A stretch of 37,436 nt of DNA from the NCBI GenBank assembly GCA_017617005.1, contig JAFZWW010000052.1, forward strand, positions 1 through 37,436, in the 5' to 3' direction. This document shows, piece by piece, positions 8,642 to 16,951 of this stretch. Position 1 is the first letter of the stretch. Every line of letters starts with the position of its first letter. The notes below the pieces were generated by a model that was not told the DNA's origin, ran no database searches, and was given only the letters and a program-made list of their open reading frames with translations. The stretch comes from Lachnospiraceae bacterium (GTDB lineage: Bacteria > Bacillota > Clostridia > Lachnospirales > Lachnospiraceae). A program made the translations under genes and the position numbers.

Positions 8642-10183
8642 ATGTTCACAGATACATTATCGGCTACGATACAGGGAATAAACGCTCTCATAGTACATGT
8701 GGAAACTGATATAGCAAACGGCCTCCCTATGTTCAATATCGTGGGATCTGCGGGCACCGAGGTAAAAGAAGCCAAGGACAGGGTAAGATCGGCGCTCAAG
8801 AATAACGGGATAAATATACCGCCTTCAAGGATCACGGTCAACCTGTCTCCCGGCGGACTGAGGAAGGATACAACGGCTTTTGACCTGCCCATCTGCATCG
8901 GTATGCTGACAGCCATGGAATACCTTCCGGGAAGCTCGACCGAGGGAATTCTTTTTCTCGGTGAGATAGGTCTGAACGGTGAGATAAGGCCTGTCAGAGG
9001 CGTGCTTCCCGTTGTCATGGCAGCCCGGGCGGAAGGCATAAGAGAATGCATTGTACCTATGGATAACGCATCCGAAGGGTCCATAGTTCCGGGAGTTACG
9101 GTAAGAGGCGCTTCGGATCTTGAAAGCGTAATCGACTATCTTATAAACAGGGATGATTCCATACTGCCCGCAACACATACGGATCCTAACGGACTTTTCA
9201 ACGAAAACGCAGTGTCGATCCCGGATTTCGATGAAGTAAGAGGTCAGGAAAGGGCAAAACGTGCGGCTGTGATCAGTGCAGCGGGATTCCATTCACTGCT
9301 CATGACAGGTCCTCCGGGTGCGGGCAAATCGATGATCGCACGCAGGATACCGGGAATCCTTCCTCCTCTCACACTGCCCGAAAGCCTTGAGCTCACATCG
9401 ATCTACTCGGTTGCGGGAAAGATGCCTAAAGGAAAAGCTCTCGTCTGTACAAGGTCATTCCAGTCACCTCATCACACGATAACGAGCCAGGCACTTGTGG
9501 GAGGCGGTCCCGTTCCGATGCCCGGCATAATAAGCCTTTCACACAGATCCGTCCTTTTTCTGGATGAACTTCCGGAATTCGGAAGGGACGCCATAGAATG
9601 CCTCAGACAGCCGCTTGAAGAGAAAAGCATACTAATATCCAGATTAAGATATACCGTCGAATATCCGGCCGATTTCCTGCTCATATGCGCAATGAATCCG
9701 TGCCCCTGCGGATACTTTCCCGACAGGAACAGATGCAGGTGTTCGGAAAACGAGATAAACAGATATCTTGGTAAAATATCCGGGCCTATTCTCGACAGGA
9801 TCGACCTGTGCACCGAGCTTAAGTCTGTGGAGATAAAGGATATGACAAGCGAAAAGAACGGACTGAAGACTTCGGATATGTCCGAGATGGTCCTGAAAGC
9901 TCGTGAAATACAGGAAAGAAGGTATAAGGGAACAAAATACAGATTCAATTCCGAGCTGAAGGCGGATGATATGGAGGAGATCTGCAGACTCGGCAATAAG
10001 GAATCACAGCTCATGGAAAAGCTCTACAAGGAGTTCTCACTTTCCGCACGCTCCTATCACCGGATACTGAGGGTTTCAAGGACCATAGCTGATATAGAAG
10101 GCTCTGAGGATATAACTTCCAAGCATCTGCTGGAAGCGGCATCATTCAGACCGGACCTTGATTATTTCAGAAACAGAAGATAA
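8642..10183 (+). CDS. comM: YifB/ComM-family Mg-chelatase-like AAA+ ATPase
   Basis: AAA+ helicase-like protein. ComM in Gram-negatives promotes branch migration of integrating transformed DNA. 513 aa. The N-terminal ChlI-like domain contains VETDIANGLPMFNIVG and NLSPGGLRKDTTAFDLP. Walker A is GPPGAGKS (223-230), Walker B is VLFLDELPEF (about 304), and the CAMNPCPCG motif near 349-356 plus CRC form a family-specific cysteine cluster. The C-terminal Mg_chelatase_C region ends SKHLLEAASFRPDLDY. GAGG lies 8 nt before the ATG. Its partner dprA is just upstream, which fits a role in recombination of incoming DNA. The gene symbol follows the family; competence function in this organism is inference. 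Confidence 0.92.
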   Translation: MFTDTLSATIQGINALIVHVETDIANGLPMFNIVGSAGTEVKEAKDRVRSALKNNGINIPPSRITVNLSPGGLRKDTTAFDLPICIGMLTAMEYLPGSSTEGILFLGEIGLNGEIRPVRGVLPVVMAARAEGIRECIVPMDNASEGSIVPGVTVRGASDLESVIDYLINRDDSILPATHTDPNGLFNENAVSIPDFDEVRGQERAKRAAVISAAGFHSLLMTGPPGAGKSMIARRIPGILPPLTLPESLELTSIYSVAGKMPKGKALVCTRSFQSPHHTITSQALVGGGPVPMPGIISLSHRSVLFLDELPEFGRDAIECLRQPLEEKSILISRLRYTVEYPADFLLICAMNPCPCGYFPDRNRCRCSENEINRYLGKISGPILDRIDLCTELKSVEIKDMTSEKNGLKTSDMSEMVLKAREIQERRYKGTKYRFNSELKADDMEEICRLGNKESQLMEKLYKEFSLSARSYHRILRVSRTIADIEGSEDITSKHLLEAASFRPDLDYFRNRR

Positions 10184-10218
10184 AAAAATGTCGCCGGCCC
10201 CTTACTGCCGGCGACATT
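10182..10218 (-). terminator. Terminator after pilT
   Basis: A 12-bp perfect stem, AATGTCGCCGGC (10187-10198) with GCCGGCGACATT (10207-10218), and an 8-nt loop. On the minus strand it runs into seven T, so it terminates pilT. It also touches the stop codon of the convergent ComM-like gene; on the plus strand no T run follows. Confidence 0.88.
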
Positions 10219-10237
10219 AATGTTATCAAAAGAATTA

Positions 10238-11293
10238 TCAGATCTTGATCTCCATTGCATCGGGATCCTGAGCAAAGTGGATAGCCTGATCTCTGTCGAT
10301 CTTTCCTTCGTAGAAGAAGTTGCAGATTGCTTCGTCCATGGTGATCATACCCATAGCCTTGTTGGTCTGCATTACACCCATGATCTGGTGTGACTTACCT
10401 TCACGGATGAGGTTTCTGATAGCGTGGTTAGCAAGGAGAACCTCGAATGCAGCTACACGGCCCTTTCCGTCATAGGTAGGAATGAGCTGCTGGGAAATGA
10501 TAGCTTCGAGAACGCCCGCAAGCTGGATTCTGATCTGCTGCTGCTGGTGAGGAGGGAATACGTCGATAACACGGTCGACGGTTGAAGCAGCACCGATGGT
10601 ATGCAGTGTTGAAAGGACCAGGTGACCGGTCTCAGCTGCGGTGATAGCTGTTGAAATGGTCTCAAGGTCTCTCATCTCACCGACGAGAATAACATCGGGA
10701 TCTTCACGGAGTGCGGCACGGAGTGCATTTGCATATGAACCGGAGTCCATACCGATCTCACGCTGGTTAACAACGGATCTCTTATGCATATGCAGATACT
10801 CTATAGGATCCTCAAGGGTGATGATATGTGCGTCGCGGTTTTCGTTGATCCTGTCGATGATGGATGCAAGGGTTGTAGACTTACCGGATCCGGTAGGTCC
10901 TGTTACGAGGACAAGTCCTCTCTTTCTCTCATGGAGATCGATAACTGCCTTGGGAACACCGAGCTTCTCAGGATTGGGAATTTCGGTACCTACAAGTCTG
11001 AGTGCAAGTCCGGCAGAACCTCTCTGCTTGAAGATGTTAACACGGTAACGGCCGAGAGCGGGTATGGAGAATGACATATCGTATTCACCGATATCCTCGA
11101 ATCTGCGTCTCTGCTCTTCGTTTGCGATGGACATAACAACGTCCAAGGTGTCCTGAGGCATGAGTCTGTCATAGCCCTCAACTGAAAGAAGGGAGCCGTT
11201 AACTCTCATCTTGGGAGGTACACCAACCGTGATGTGCACGTCACTGGCGCCGGCATTTTTAGCCTTTTGCATTACGTCATAAATATCAACCAT
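10238..11293 (-). CDS. pilT: Type IV pilus retraction ATPase PilT
   Basis: Hexameric cytoplasmic secretion-type ATPase that powers pilus disassembly. 351 aa, the usual PilT length. N-terminal PAS-like part with DVHITVGVPPKMRVNG; Walker A GPTGSGKST (132-140); Asp box ITLEDPIEYLH (about 158); Walker B DPDVILVGEMRD (about 198); His box GHLVLSTLHT (about 223); and AIRNLIREGK (about 291), the motif that marks PilT rather than PilB. GGGGTG precedes the ATG. It lies 31 nt downstream of the HD-GYP-like gene on the same strand. No other pilus gene is present in the window, so it is an orphan here, possibly acting with pilus genes elsewhere. Confidence 0.96.
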   Translation of the reverse strand: MVDIYDVMQKAKNAGASDVHITVGVPPKMRVNGSLLSVEGYDRLMPQDTLDVVMSIANEEQRRRFEDIGEYDMSFSIPALGRYRVNIFKQRGSAGLALRLVGTEIPNPEKLGVPKAVIDLHERKRGLVLVTGPTGSGKSTTLASIIDRINENRDAHIITLEDPIEYLHMHKRSVVNQREIGMDSGSYANALRAALREDPDVILVGEMRDLETISTAITAAETGHLVLSTLHTIGAASTVDRVIDVFPPHQQQQIRIQLAGVLEAIISQQLIPTYDGKGRVAAFEVLLANHAIRNLIREGKSHQIMGVMQTNKAMGMITMDEAICNFFYEGKIDRDQAIHFAQDPDAMEIKI

Positions 11294-11323
11294 TTTTGTT
11301 CACCCCTGAATTAATTTTTGGTT

Positions 11324-11332
11324 ATTATATCA
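11324..11332 (-). promoter_or_regulatory. Possible extended -10 element for pilT
   Basis: TGATATAAT on the minus strand overlaps the stop codon of the HD-GYP-like gene, about 30 nt before the pilT ATG. It matches the extended -10 seen before ispG exactly. No -35 is evident. It could give pilT independent expression. Confidence 0.35.
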
Positions 11333-12443
11333 TTCCCTCTGCGGGAACATTGATACCTGCGTTACTGATCGCGTCTCTGTCCATTATGTATCTGTTGTCC
11401 AGAGTCTTCATGATGTCTTCAACCCTGATATCCGAAAAATCACGAAGCGACAGATCCATGATCTTGTTCTGACGGAAAGTAATTACCGTGGGCTTCAGAA
11501 TATTCTCGGAATTTTCGGTGATGACAAGTGCCTTCTCGCCGGAAGAAAGCTCCACGCTGACTCCGGGGAAAAGAATGAATACCGAATCGATAAGGGCCTG
11601 TACAACCGCGGGATCGTATATATCGTCCTTATCCTGGAATTCCATGATGGCCTTGACTTCGGAAAGTGATTCTCCGGTAAGGCTCATTCCGGTGATCTCA
11701 TCATAACGGCTTGCAACGAGAAGAATCTTCGCTTCGATCGACATCTTCTTGACCTCGATCTCTTCTCCGAGATCAACAGCCCTCTGAACTCTCAGAGCCT
11801 GCTGGCAGATCCTTCTGACTCTCGTCCCTTCGGTACCGAGGCTTTCCTCGAGAGTTTCCGCACCGCTTAATGCTTCGTCATACATCGGCTTTATCATCGC
11901 GGGATCGGTCTCTCCTCCGTAGATGGCGGGATTTCCCGAGCCGACCTTTCCGATGTCATGAACAAGTGCAGCGGTAACAAGCGCAAGTCTTTCTTCTATC
12001 GAAATGTTCATACGGCTTGCGAGCATTGCGCTTAAGATAGCCGTGTTGAACATATGTCTGCAGGTGTAATCGTCCTTACTTCTCAGGTTCTGATAGAAAT
12101 GAACTTTACCTTCCAGATGTCCGTACTGACGGATGATCTGGCTTACGATGGTAGGAAGATTTTTCTGTTTCTTGGTGGTTTTTATACGGGTTATTTCATC
12201 CTGAAGGGATGAAACGGTCTTGATCTCAAATTTCTCGAATGCAAGATCCTCCTCCGACATGGGAGGCAAAGGCTCCGCGGGTTCCAGAATATAGATTCCG
12301 AGAAGACCAAAGTTCTTGACAGACTCAATACTTCCATCGGTAAGCTTGGCGTCACGTTCATGCAGAAGAACGCCACTCTTGGAATAAATGGGTCTCGCGA
12401 GTCTCATTCCGCTTTTAAGATCTTCCCATCTTACGAATTTCAA
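11325..12443 (-). CDS. HD-GYP-like protein lacking the GYP motif
   Basis: Relative of c-di-GMP phosphodiesterases. 372 aa. The N-terminal part (1-60, RWEDLKSGMRLARPIYSKSG) resembles domains that precede HD-GYP modules. The central HD domain has CRHMFNTAILSAMLA (about 128) and LVHDIGKVG (about 161), so the metal-binding HD pair is present. The expected HHE...DGSGYP segment is replaced by GNPAIYGGETDPAMI and no GYP triplet is seen. The C-terminal part (YDPAVVQALIDSVFILFPG, then VELSSGEKALVITEN) still matches the HD-GYP family tail. The start is TTG at 12443 with GGGGAG 6 nt upstream. It may be a c-di-GMP sensor rather than an active enzyme, or a hydrolase of another substrate. Its position before pilT suggests control of pilus retraction (inference). 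Confidence 0.8.
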   Translation of the reverse strand: MKFVRWEDLKSGMRLARPIYSKSGVLLHERDAKLTDGSIESVKNFGLLGIYILEPAEPLPPMSEEDLAFEKFEIKTVSSLQDEITRIKTTKKQKNLPTIVSQIIRQYGHLEGKVHFYQNLRSKDDYTCRHMFNTAILSAMLASRMNISIEERLALVTAALVHDIGKVGSGNPAIYGGETDPAMIKPMYDEALSGAETLEESLGTEGTRVRRICQQALRVQRAVDLGEEIEVKKMSIEAKILLVASRYDEITGMSLTGESLSEVKAIMEFQDKDDIYDPAVVQALIDSVFILFPGVSVELSSGEKALVITENSENILKPTVITFRQNKIMDLSLRDFSDIRVEDIMKTLDNRYIMDRDAISNAGINVPAEGMI

Positions 12444-12490
12444 TTCTCTCTCCCCGGATAAGTCAAAAAATACGTACAGACAACAAAATT

Positions 12491-12519
12491 ATTCTACTAT
12501 AAATGCATTGCGATAACAA
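12491..12519 (-). promoter_or_regulatory. Probable promoter of the HD-GYP-pilT operon
   Basis: On the minus strand TTGTTA (12514-12519), a 17-nt spacer and TAGAAT (12491-12496). The predicted start lies about 40 nt upstream of the TTG start codon. Confidence 0.55.
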
Positions 12520-12533
12520 GAGTTTTTGATTGA

Positions 12534-12554
12534 CAGTATACTTAAAGTATACTG
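12534..12554. promoter_or_regulatory. Perfect 21-bp palindrome, possible operator
   Basis: Two 10-base arms (CAGTATACTT and its complement) flank one central A. A perfect TTGACA (12530-12535) overlaps the left arm on the plus strand and GATAAA (12554-12559) follows at 18 nt, so it may sit inside a plus-strand promoter. It is also upstream of the HD-GYP-pilT promoter. No T run follows on either strand, so an operator is more likely than a terminator. Confidence 0.45.
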
Positions 12555-12578
12555 ATAAAATGCGGATTTCAGATACCT

Positions 12579-14600
12579 TCAGCAGATGCCTTCATCGAGT
12601 GAAAACAGATTTTTTATCGAATTTAAGTATTTCTCTCCGTTACCCGATGCGGCCATTACCGGAGCATATGCGTCACGTCCGCTGATATCCAGTAAATACG
12701 GGGTTTTTGCGAACTTTTCGGTATACTCTTTCACAAAATCCAGAATGCCTTTTTGTATTTCTTCCGCCTTTACTAAATCGATATCGGAATCCTCGAAATG
12801 AGAGCCGTCAGAGTAAAAACCTGAAAATTTAGCCTGGGGCGACGAGAGCAAAAGTTCCCAAAAAATGTTGTAACCCTTTCCGGGATCATGTTTTTTGAGA
12901 AGGTCCCTGTTATGGGACTGCGAGAACATATAGCTTTTCAGCTTTCCGCTCTGAAGGAAGCTTTCCGATGCATCGGGTTCGGCATTGTGTGATGTATTTG
13001 TTCCTGCAATGATACCGCTTACGGTGCAAGGGATATTCCAAACTCTTTCCACAAGATACGAAAGCGATACTGCTCCGCTGCCTGCCCATCCGATATCGAC
13101 AGCCGCCGCCTTTTTACATCCGTCAAGCATTTCACTGTAATACTTCTCCGCAGAGGCACTCTGCTCTCCGTATGCCCGGACGATCTTTTCTTTTCGCTGC
13201 AAAAGGAATTCTTTCAAAACCACGGCAGTCTTTATGTTCAGCTTATCTCCCGCTTTCAGAGTTGCTTCTTCATCCGCGGATCTCCATCCGGAGAGTTCGC
13301 CTTTCAATGATGCAAGTTCCATTGAATCGAGTGCTTCACCTATCGAGATGTTCTCTCCGATACGATGTGTGACAAAACGCCTCAGATAATCTTCGGTATC
13401 ATAAGCTGCCATAAGTTTCGCCGAAGCCTTTCTCGACCAGAGGGCATACTCCGTCCTGTCTTCCGGGAAAAGGAAATCGTAGACCTGCTTCAGGATATCT
13501 CCGTCCCTGGATAAGAACAAAAGCTTGTCGAGGTTTTCTTTTACATACTGCTCGTGAATGAATCTGCAGTAACCGAGAACGAACAGTCCGCCGTAAATGA
13601 AGCCGTACTCATATTCCATGGAGTACCGCTCCAGACAGTTATAGATATGGTTATTTACGATGCCGCGGTATGCGCTTCCGATTATCGAAGACATATCATG
13701 AGGCCTGTAAAGAAGGTCGTATCTGCCGGTCTGAGGATAATGAACAACATCAATCCCTGCCTTTTCAGCCATCAGTACATCGCTTCTCTGGTCATCCCCC
13801 ACATGGATGAGTTTTTCTTTTCCTCCGAGATCATCAAGAACCTTTTTGTAGATCCTTCCTTCGTACTTGTTAATGTTGTACTCGTTGGAAACGTAAAACT
13901 TTTCCGCACCTTCAAAGCCGTTCTTTTCAAGAAGCTGTTTTATGGTTTTTTCGGGAAGATACATATCGGAAACGATGATGAGCTTCTTTCCCTTTGCTTT
14001 AAGACCGTTCCAGACTTTAAGCATAAAGGGATTGGGATAGCATAAGGAAAGCTCTGCTTCAGTTTCGATCTCCATGCCCTCTTCGGGATTGATCGATGTT
14101 ATCGCACTTAATTCATCCCATATCTCTCTGAGTGTCACTTCGTAGTGCTTATCTTTTTTGTATTTCTTTTCACGTGCTCTGTGCTCTGCGAGTATACGTT
14201 TATTCTTAAAACCAAGGATCCCGAATCTTTCACCGAGGATGAAGAACATATCCGTGGGATCGGAAAAAGGCCTGAATATAAGAGTTCCGAAAATATCGAA
14301 AGAGATCACGGAATAAGCCGAAAGTTTTTCGACAAGTGAATTTACATCGTATCCGAATTCCCTGATCGCCAGTTCGGATTCGGATGCATTTACGGGAACC
14401 TTTTTTGTCTCGTAATATTCGGCATTCGGGATCTTTCCAAGGAACCTGCAGAACAGGCAATAATATGCAAAATTAAGCCATAGAAGATAAAGCCAGGAAA
14501 TAATAGTTTTAATCCCTGTGCTTCCGTCGTGGAACCTGTGGTATCTGTATCTGATGCCGGGTATTCTGTTAACGAGTGCGTTGTATATGGTAAGTCTCAT
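12579..14600 (-). CDS. HAD-superfamily protein with a second conserved domain (COG5610-like)
   Basis: 673 aa. A hydrophobic stretch lies at about 31-54. A HAD phosphatase domain follows (about 97-290) with motif I SFDIFGTL (D102 nucleophile), motif II VSDMY (about 210) and motif IV HVGDDQRSD (about 266). The C-terminal half (about 330-670) carries LLFLSRDGD (about 360) and AAVDIGWAGSG (about 499). The same pattern recurs in the protein at 27905-29302, which has no HAD part. Proteins of this architecture are often found in polysaccharide clusters; the exact reaction is unknown. It lies 13 nt downstream of the amrS stop codon with no clear Shine-Dalgarno, so it may be translated by coupling at the end of the amr operon. 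Confidence 0.75.
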   Translation of the reverse strand: MRLTIYNALVNRIPGIRYRYHRFHDGSTGIKTIISWLYLLWLNFAYYCLFCRFLGKIPNAEYYETKKVPVNASESELAIREFGYDVNSLVEKLSAYSVISFDIFGTLIFRPFSDPTDMFFILGERFGILGFKNKRILAEHRAREKKYKKDKHYEVTLREIWDELSAITSINPEEGMEIETEAELSLCYPNPFMLKVWNGLKAKGKKLIIVSDMYLPEKTIKQLLEKNGFEGAEKFYVSNEYNINKYEGRIYKKVLDDLGGKEKLIHVGDDQRSDVLMAEKAGIDVVHYPQTGRYDLLYRPHDMSSIIGSAYRGIVNNHIYNCLERYSMEYEYGFIYGGLFVLGYCRFIHEQYVKENLDKLLFLSRDGDILKQVYDFLFPEDRTEYALWSRKASAKLMAAYDTEDYLRRFVTHRIGENISIGEALDSMELASLKGELSGWRSADEEATLKAGDKLNIKTAVVLKEFLLQRKEKIVRAYGEQSASAEKYYSEMLDGCKKAAAVDIGWAGSGAVSLSYLVERVWNIPCTVSGIIAGTNTSHNAEPDASESFLQSGKLKSYMFSQSHNRDLLKKHDPGKGYNIFWELLLSSPQAKFSGFYSDGSHFEDSDIDLVKAEEIQKGILDFVKEYTEKFAKTPYLLDISGRDAYAPVMAASGNGEKYLNSIKNLFSLDEGIC

Positions 14601-14613
14601 TTATGAACGGTGT

Positions 14614-15465
14614 TTATACATTTCCGAGAAGAACTCTCTTCAAATGCCTTTCCGCTTTTATTTTCAGTTCACGCATAAGTGCGATGTCCGTTGCAGGTTC
14701 GCTGTATCTGTACCTCGGGAAATATCTCGTGATATGAAGCGGTATATCAGGATCTATGGATGCGATCCATTCTGCTTCCTCTTGCATATCATCCGGAGAA
14801 TCATTAAGTCCCGGTACGATGAGTGATGTGATCTCGACATGGGAATCCTGCGCTGACCTTTCGATAAATGCCTTCACAGTTTCAAGGTCTCCGCCGAGCT
14901 TTTCATAAACTTCCGTCCTGAAGCCCTTTAGGTCAATGTTCATCGCATCAATGAAAGGAAGTATTTCTTCAAGGACAGACAGCTCGCACGTTCCGTTTGT
15001 GACAAGAACATTTTTCAGATCATGCTCATGTACGAGCTTTGCCGTATCCCTTACGAATTCATAACCGACAAGCGCTTCGTTGTATGTGTAGGCGACACCT
15101 ATGTTGCCGCCCGGGATCTCATCAAGTGCGATCGAAAGGATCTTCTCGGGAGTCACTGTATATACTTCCGGAATATCACTGTCTCCCACCTGTGCTATGT
15201 CATGGTTCTGACAGAACGGACAGCTCAGATTGCATCCAAAGCTCCCGACAGACAGAACTTTACTTCCCGGATAAAAGAAAGCGAGAGGCTTCTTTTCAAT
15301 CGGATCCAGCGCGATAGAAGTAACCTTGCCGTAATTGAGCGTTATAACCTTGCCGTCACGGTTTGCCCTGGCCCTGCATCTTCCGATACTGCCTTCAGGT
15401 AATCTGCAGTGATGGGGGCATACGGGACAGACTGCTATCGATTTTTCTTTTTCGTCATCAAACAT
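14614..15465 (-). CDS. amrS: AmmeMemoRadiSam system radical SAM enzyme
   Basis: Radical SAM protein of the conserved three-gene AmmeMemoRadiSam set, whose reaction is not established to my knowledge. About 283 aa. N-terminal cysteines CPVCPHHC (C13, C16, C20) and C30 suggest an extra metal site. The SAM cluster motif [16 protein letters not shown] (C78, C82, C85) matches the family signature with CQN. Later segments [10 protein letters not shown] and NIDLKGF are typical of the PflA-like subfamily. The ATG at 15465 is preferred over a TTG 15 nt further upstream because TTTGAGG lies 9 nt before it and would overlap the TTG. It overlaps the end of amrA by 8 nt. Confidence 0.9.
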   Translation of the reverse strand: MFDDEKEKSIAVCPVCPHHCRLPEGSIGRCRARANRDGKVITLNYGKVTSIALDPIEKKPLAFFYPGSKVLSVGSFGCNLSCPFCQNHDIAQVGDSDIPEVYTVTPEKILSIALDEIPGGNIGVAYTYNEALVGYEFVRDTAKLVHEHDLKNVLVTNGTCELSVLEEILPFIDAMNIDLKGFRTEVYEKLGGDLETVKAFIERSAQDSHVEITSLIVPGLNDSPDDMQEEAEWIASIDPDIPLHITRYFPRYRYSEPATDIALMRELKIKAERHLKRVLLGNV

Positions 15466-15973
15466 GACGGACAACCTCAAAGCGGTACATCTTAACTCCG
15501 CTCTCGGTAAGATCCAGTCCTGCTTTCTGCTTTGCTATCGCTATCTGTTCATCAACGGTATCAACACCGTCGAGGTCGGGAAGAAGAAGTCCACGCTTGT
15601 AACCCTTCTCAACGATCACGCCGTATTTCTTGACATCAAGCTGATCGGGGGAATCGATGGGCTCTTCGGGACTGAGGACATCGACATTTATCTCAAGCGA
15701 ACCAAGTTCCTCGGTCCTGATCGGATTGAATCTCGGATCTCTTGTCGAAGCAGCGATCGCATTGGATACGATCTCAGCTGCGATATTCTTACAGGTGGGA
15801 GCAATGGTCCCGATGCATCCGCGGAGCTTGCCGCCTTCGTGAATGGACACAAATGCGCCGGCTCTTCCGTTCTTCATCTCATCGGTAAGTTCATCATCCG
15901 ACGGGACATATACATCATTATGACTGATGATCAGTTCAATGGTTTTCCTGGCAAGTTCTACATATGGATCCAT
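15458..15973 (-). CDS. amrA: AMMECR1-domain protein of the AmmeMemoRadiSam system
   Basis: 171 aa, essentially a single AMMECR1 domain. It has the conserved [21 protein letters not shown] (about 40-60, including the invariant LRGCIG), [16 protein letters not shown] (about 70-86) and the C-terminal [20 protein letters not shown]. The LRGCIG cysteine is the usual candidate functional residue. It sits between amrB (12 nt upstream) and amrS (8-nt overlap), so the three are translationally coupled. No signal peptide. The biochemical role is unknown in bacteria as far as I can say. Confidence 0.92.
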   Translation of the reverse strand: MDPYVELARKTIELIISHNDVYVPSDDELTDEMKNGRAGAFVSIHEGGKLRGCIGTIAPTCKNIAAEIVSNAIAASTRDPRFNPIRTEELGSLEINVDVLSPEEPIDSPDQLDVKKYGVIVEKGYKRGLLLPDLDGVDTVDEQIAIAKQKAGLDLTESGVKMYRFEVVRHV

Positions 15974-15985
15974 GGCTTCCTCCTT

Positions 15986-16801
15986 TTAACTTTGTGAATA
16001 CGGTAGCGGATGATATATACAAAATCCGTATCCGACACCGAATGTTGCTTCGTGTGACAGTTCTCTTGTTTCAAAATTTGTACCTTCAAATGCGCCGCCC
16101 ATGATTGTAAACGACCTGTGCCCGCATTCCATTGACTTGCTCAAAAGGTCCTCATCATAAGATGCCAATGCGCCGAAATCCCCCTCACCCATCGTCTTCA
16201 TGATCATCTCATCATATACGGGACCCTCGGGTGAAAAGCCGTACGGTCCGTCTTCTTTTTGACAATGGCTTAAGTCCCCACTTGCAACGAAGACACATCT
16301 TCTGCCGGTCTTATCTATCGCTTTCCTGATTGCTTTTCCGAATTCAAAATGAGTATTCAGATCAAGTCCGGAAAGACCGATACGGACAAGTTTGTAATTC
16401 GTATATCTCTTGTTAATGAAATAAAGGGGAACAGTGGTGCCGTGATCGAGCAGAGGATCTCTTTCTCCTTCGGTACCCGCAGGTATGTCTTCTTTTTCGC
16501 AGATCGATTCGATCTCACGGACCAGTTCATCGTCATATGAAACATTAAAACGGACATTACGAGCGCCGAAACGGCTGAAATCCCCGACGGCATTTCTTCC
16601 GGGGGAAATATGAAAATAATCCCTATACATGATCGAATGGGGAGAAGTAAGGATTATGGTATCCGGTTTGACAGAGGCAATATCCGAAGCAACCTCATCG
16701 AATGAGGTCAGCGTCGAAATGATCTTCTTTTCTTCCCCTCCACCGATCTCCGGTACGGCGATGGGCGGATGAGGCACCATATATCCTGCAAGAAGCGGCA
16801 T
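15986..16801 (-). CDS. amrB: MEMO-family protein of the AmmeMemoRadiSam system
   Basis: 271 aa. Related in fold to LigB-type extradiol dioxygenases and to human MEMO1. Candidate metal ligands H55 (LTSPHSIMYRD), H120 (LDHGTTVPLYF), H179 (ASGDLSHC) and C226 (MECGHRS) correspond in order to those of MEMO1. The start at ATG 16801 is chosen because GGGAGGG lies 6 nt upstream; an in-frame TTG 21 nt earlier lies upstream of that site and is rejected. It is the first gene of amrB-amrA-amrS. The upstream gap (16823-16951) is shared with a divergent gene. Confidence 0.9.
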   Translation of the reverse strand: MPLLAGYMVPHPPIAVPEIGGGEEKKIISTLTSFDEVASDIASVKPDTIILTSPHSIMYRDYFHISPGRNAVGDFSRFGARNVRFNVSYDDELVREIESICEKEDIPAGTEGERDPLLDHGTTVPLYFINKRYTNYKLVRIGLSGLDLNTHFEFGKAIRKAIDKTGRRCVFVASGDLSHCQKEDGPYGFSPEGPVYDEMIMKTMGEGDFGALASYDEDLLSKSMECGHRSFTIMGGAFEGTNFETRELSHEATFGVGYGFCIYHPLPYSQS

Positions 16802-16882
16802 GATAATCCCTCCCAAAGGCAATTGTACTATATTTTCGGGGATAATAGAGAAAAAACTTAAGCATTTGAAAAATCGACATTG

Positions 16883-16912
16883 TTGATAATATCAACTCTT
16901 TGATATCATTAT
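16883..16912 (+). promoter_or_regulatory. Possible promoter for the zinc-finger surface protein
   Basis: TTGATA (16883-16888), an 18-nt spacer and CATTAT (16907-16912). The TTGAT half pairs with a nearby ATCAA, a small symmetric element that may be an operator in this divergent region. Weak match. Confidence 0.3.
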
Positions 16913-16951
16913 ACAGACAGGACATTAACACATACCACAAGGAGAAAAAGT

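Noticed and set aside
10187-10218. Hairpin as a bidirectional terminator
   Set aside because: Only the minus strand has a T run after the stem; on the plus strand the bases after the stem are AATGTTATC.
15466-15480. Upstream TTG start for amrS
   Set aside because: The likely ribosome-binding GAGG overlaps this TTG; the ATG at 15465 has proper spacing and overlaps the amrA stop in the usual way.
16802-16822. Upstream TTG start for amrB
   Set aside because: The strong GGGAGGG site lies after that TTG and is correctly spaced for the ATG at 16801.
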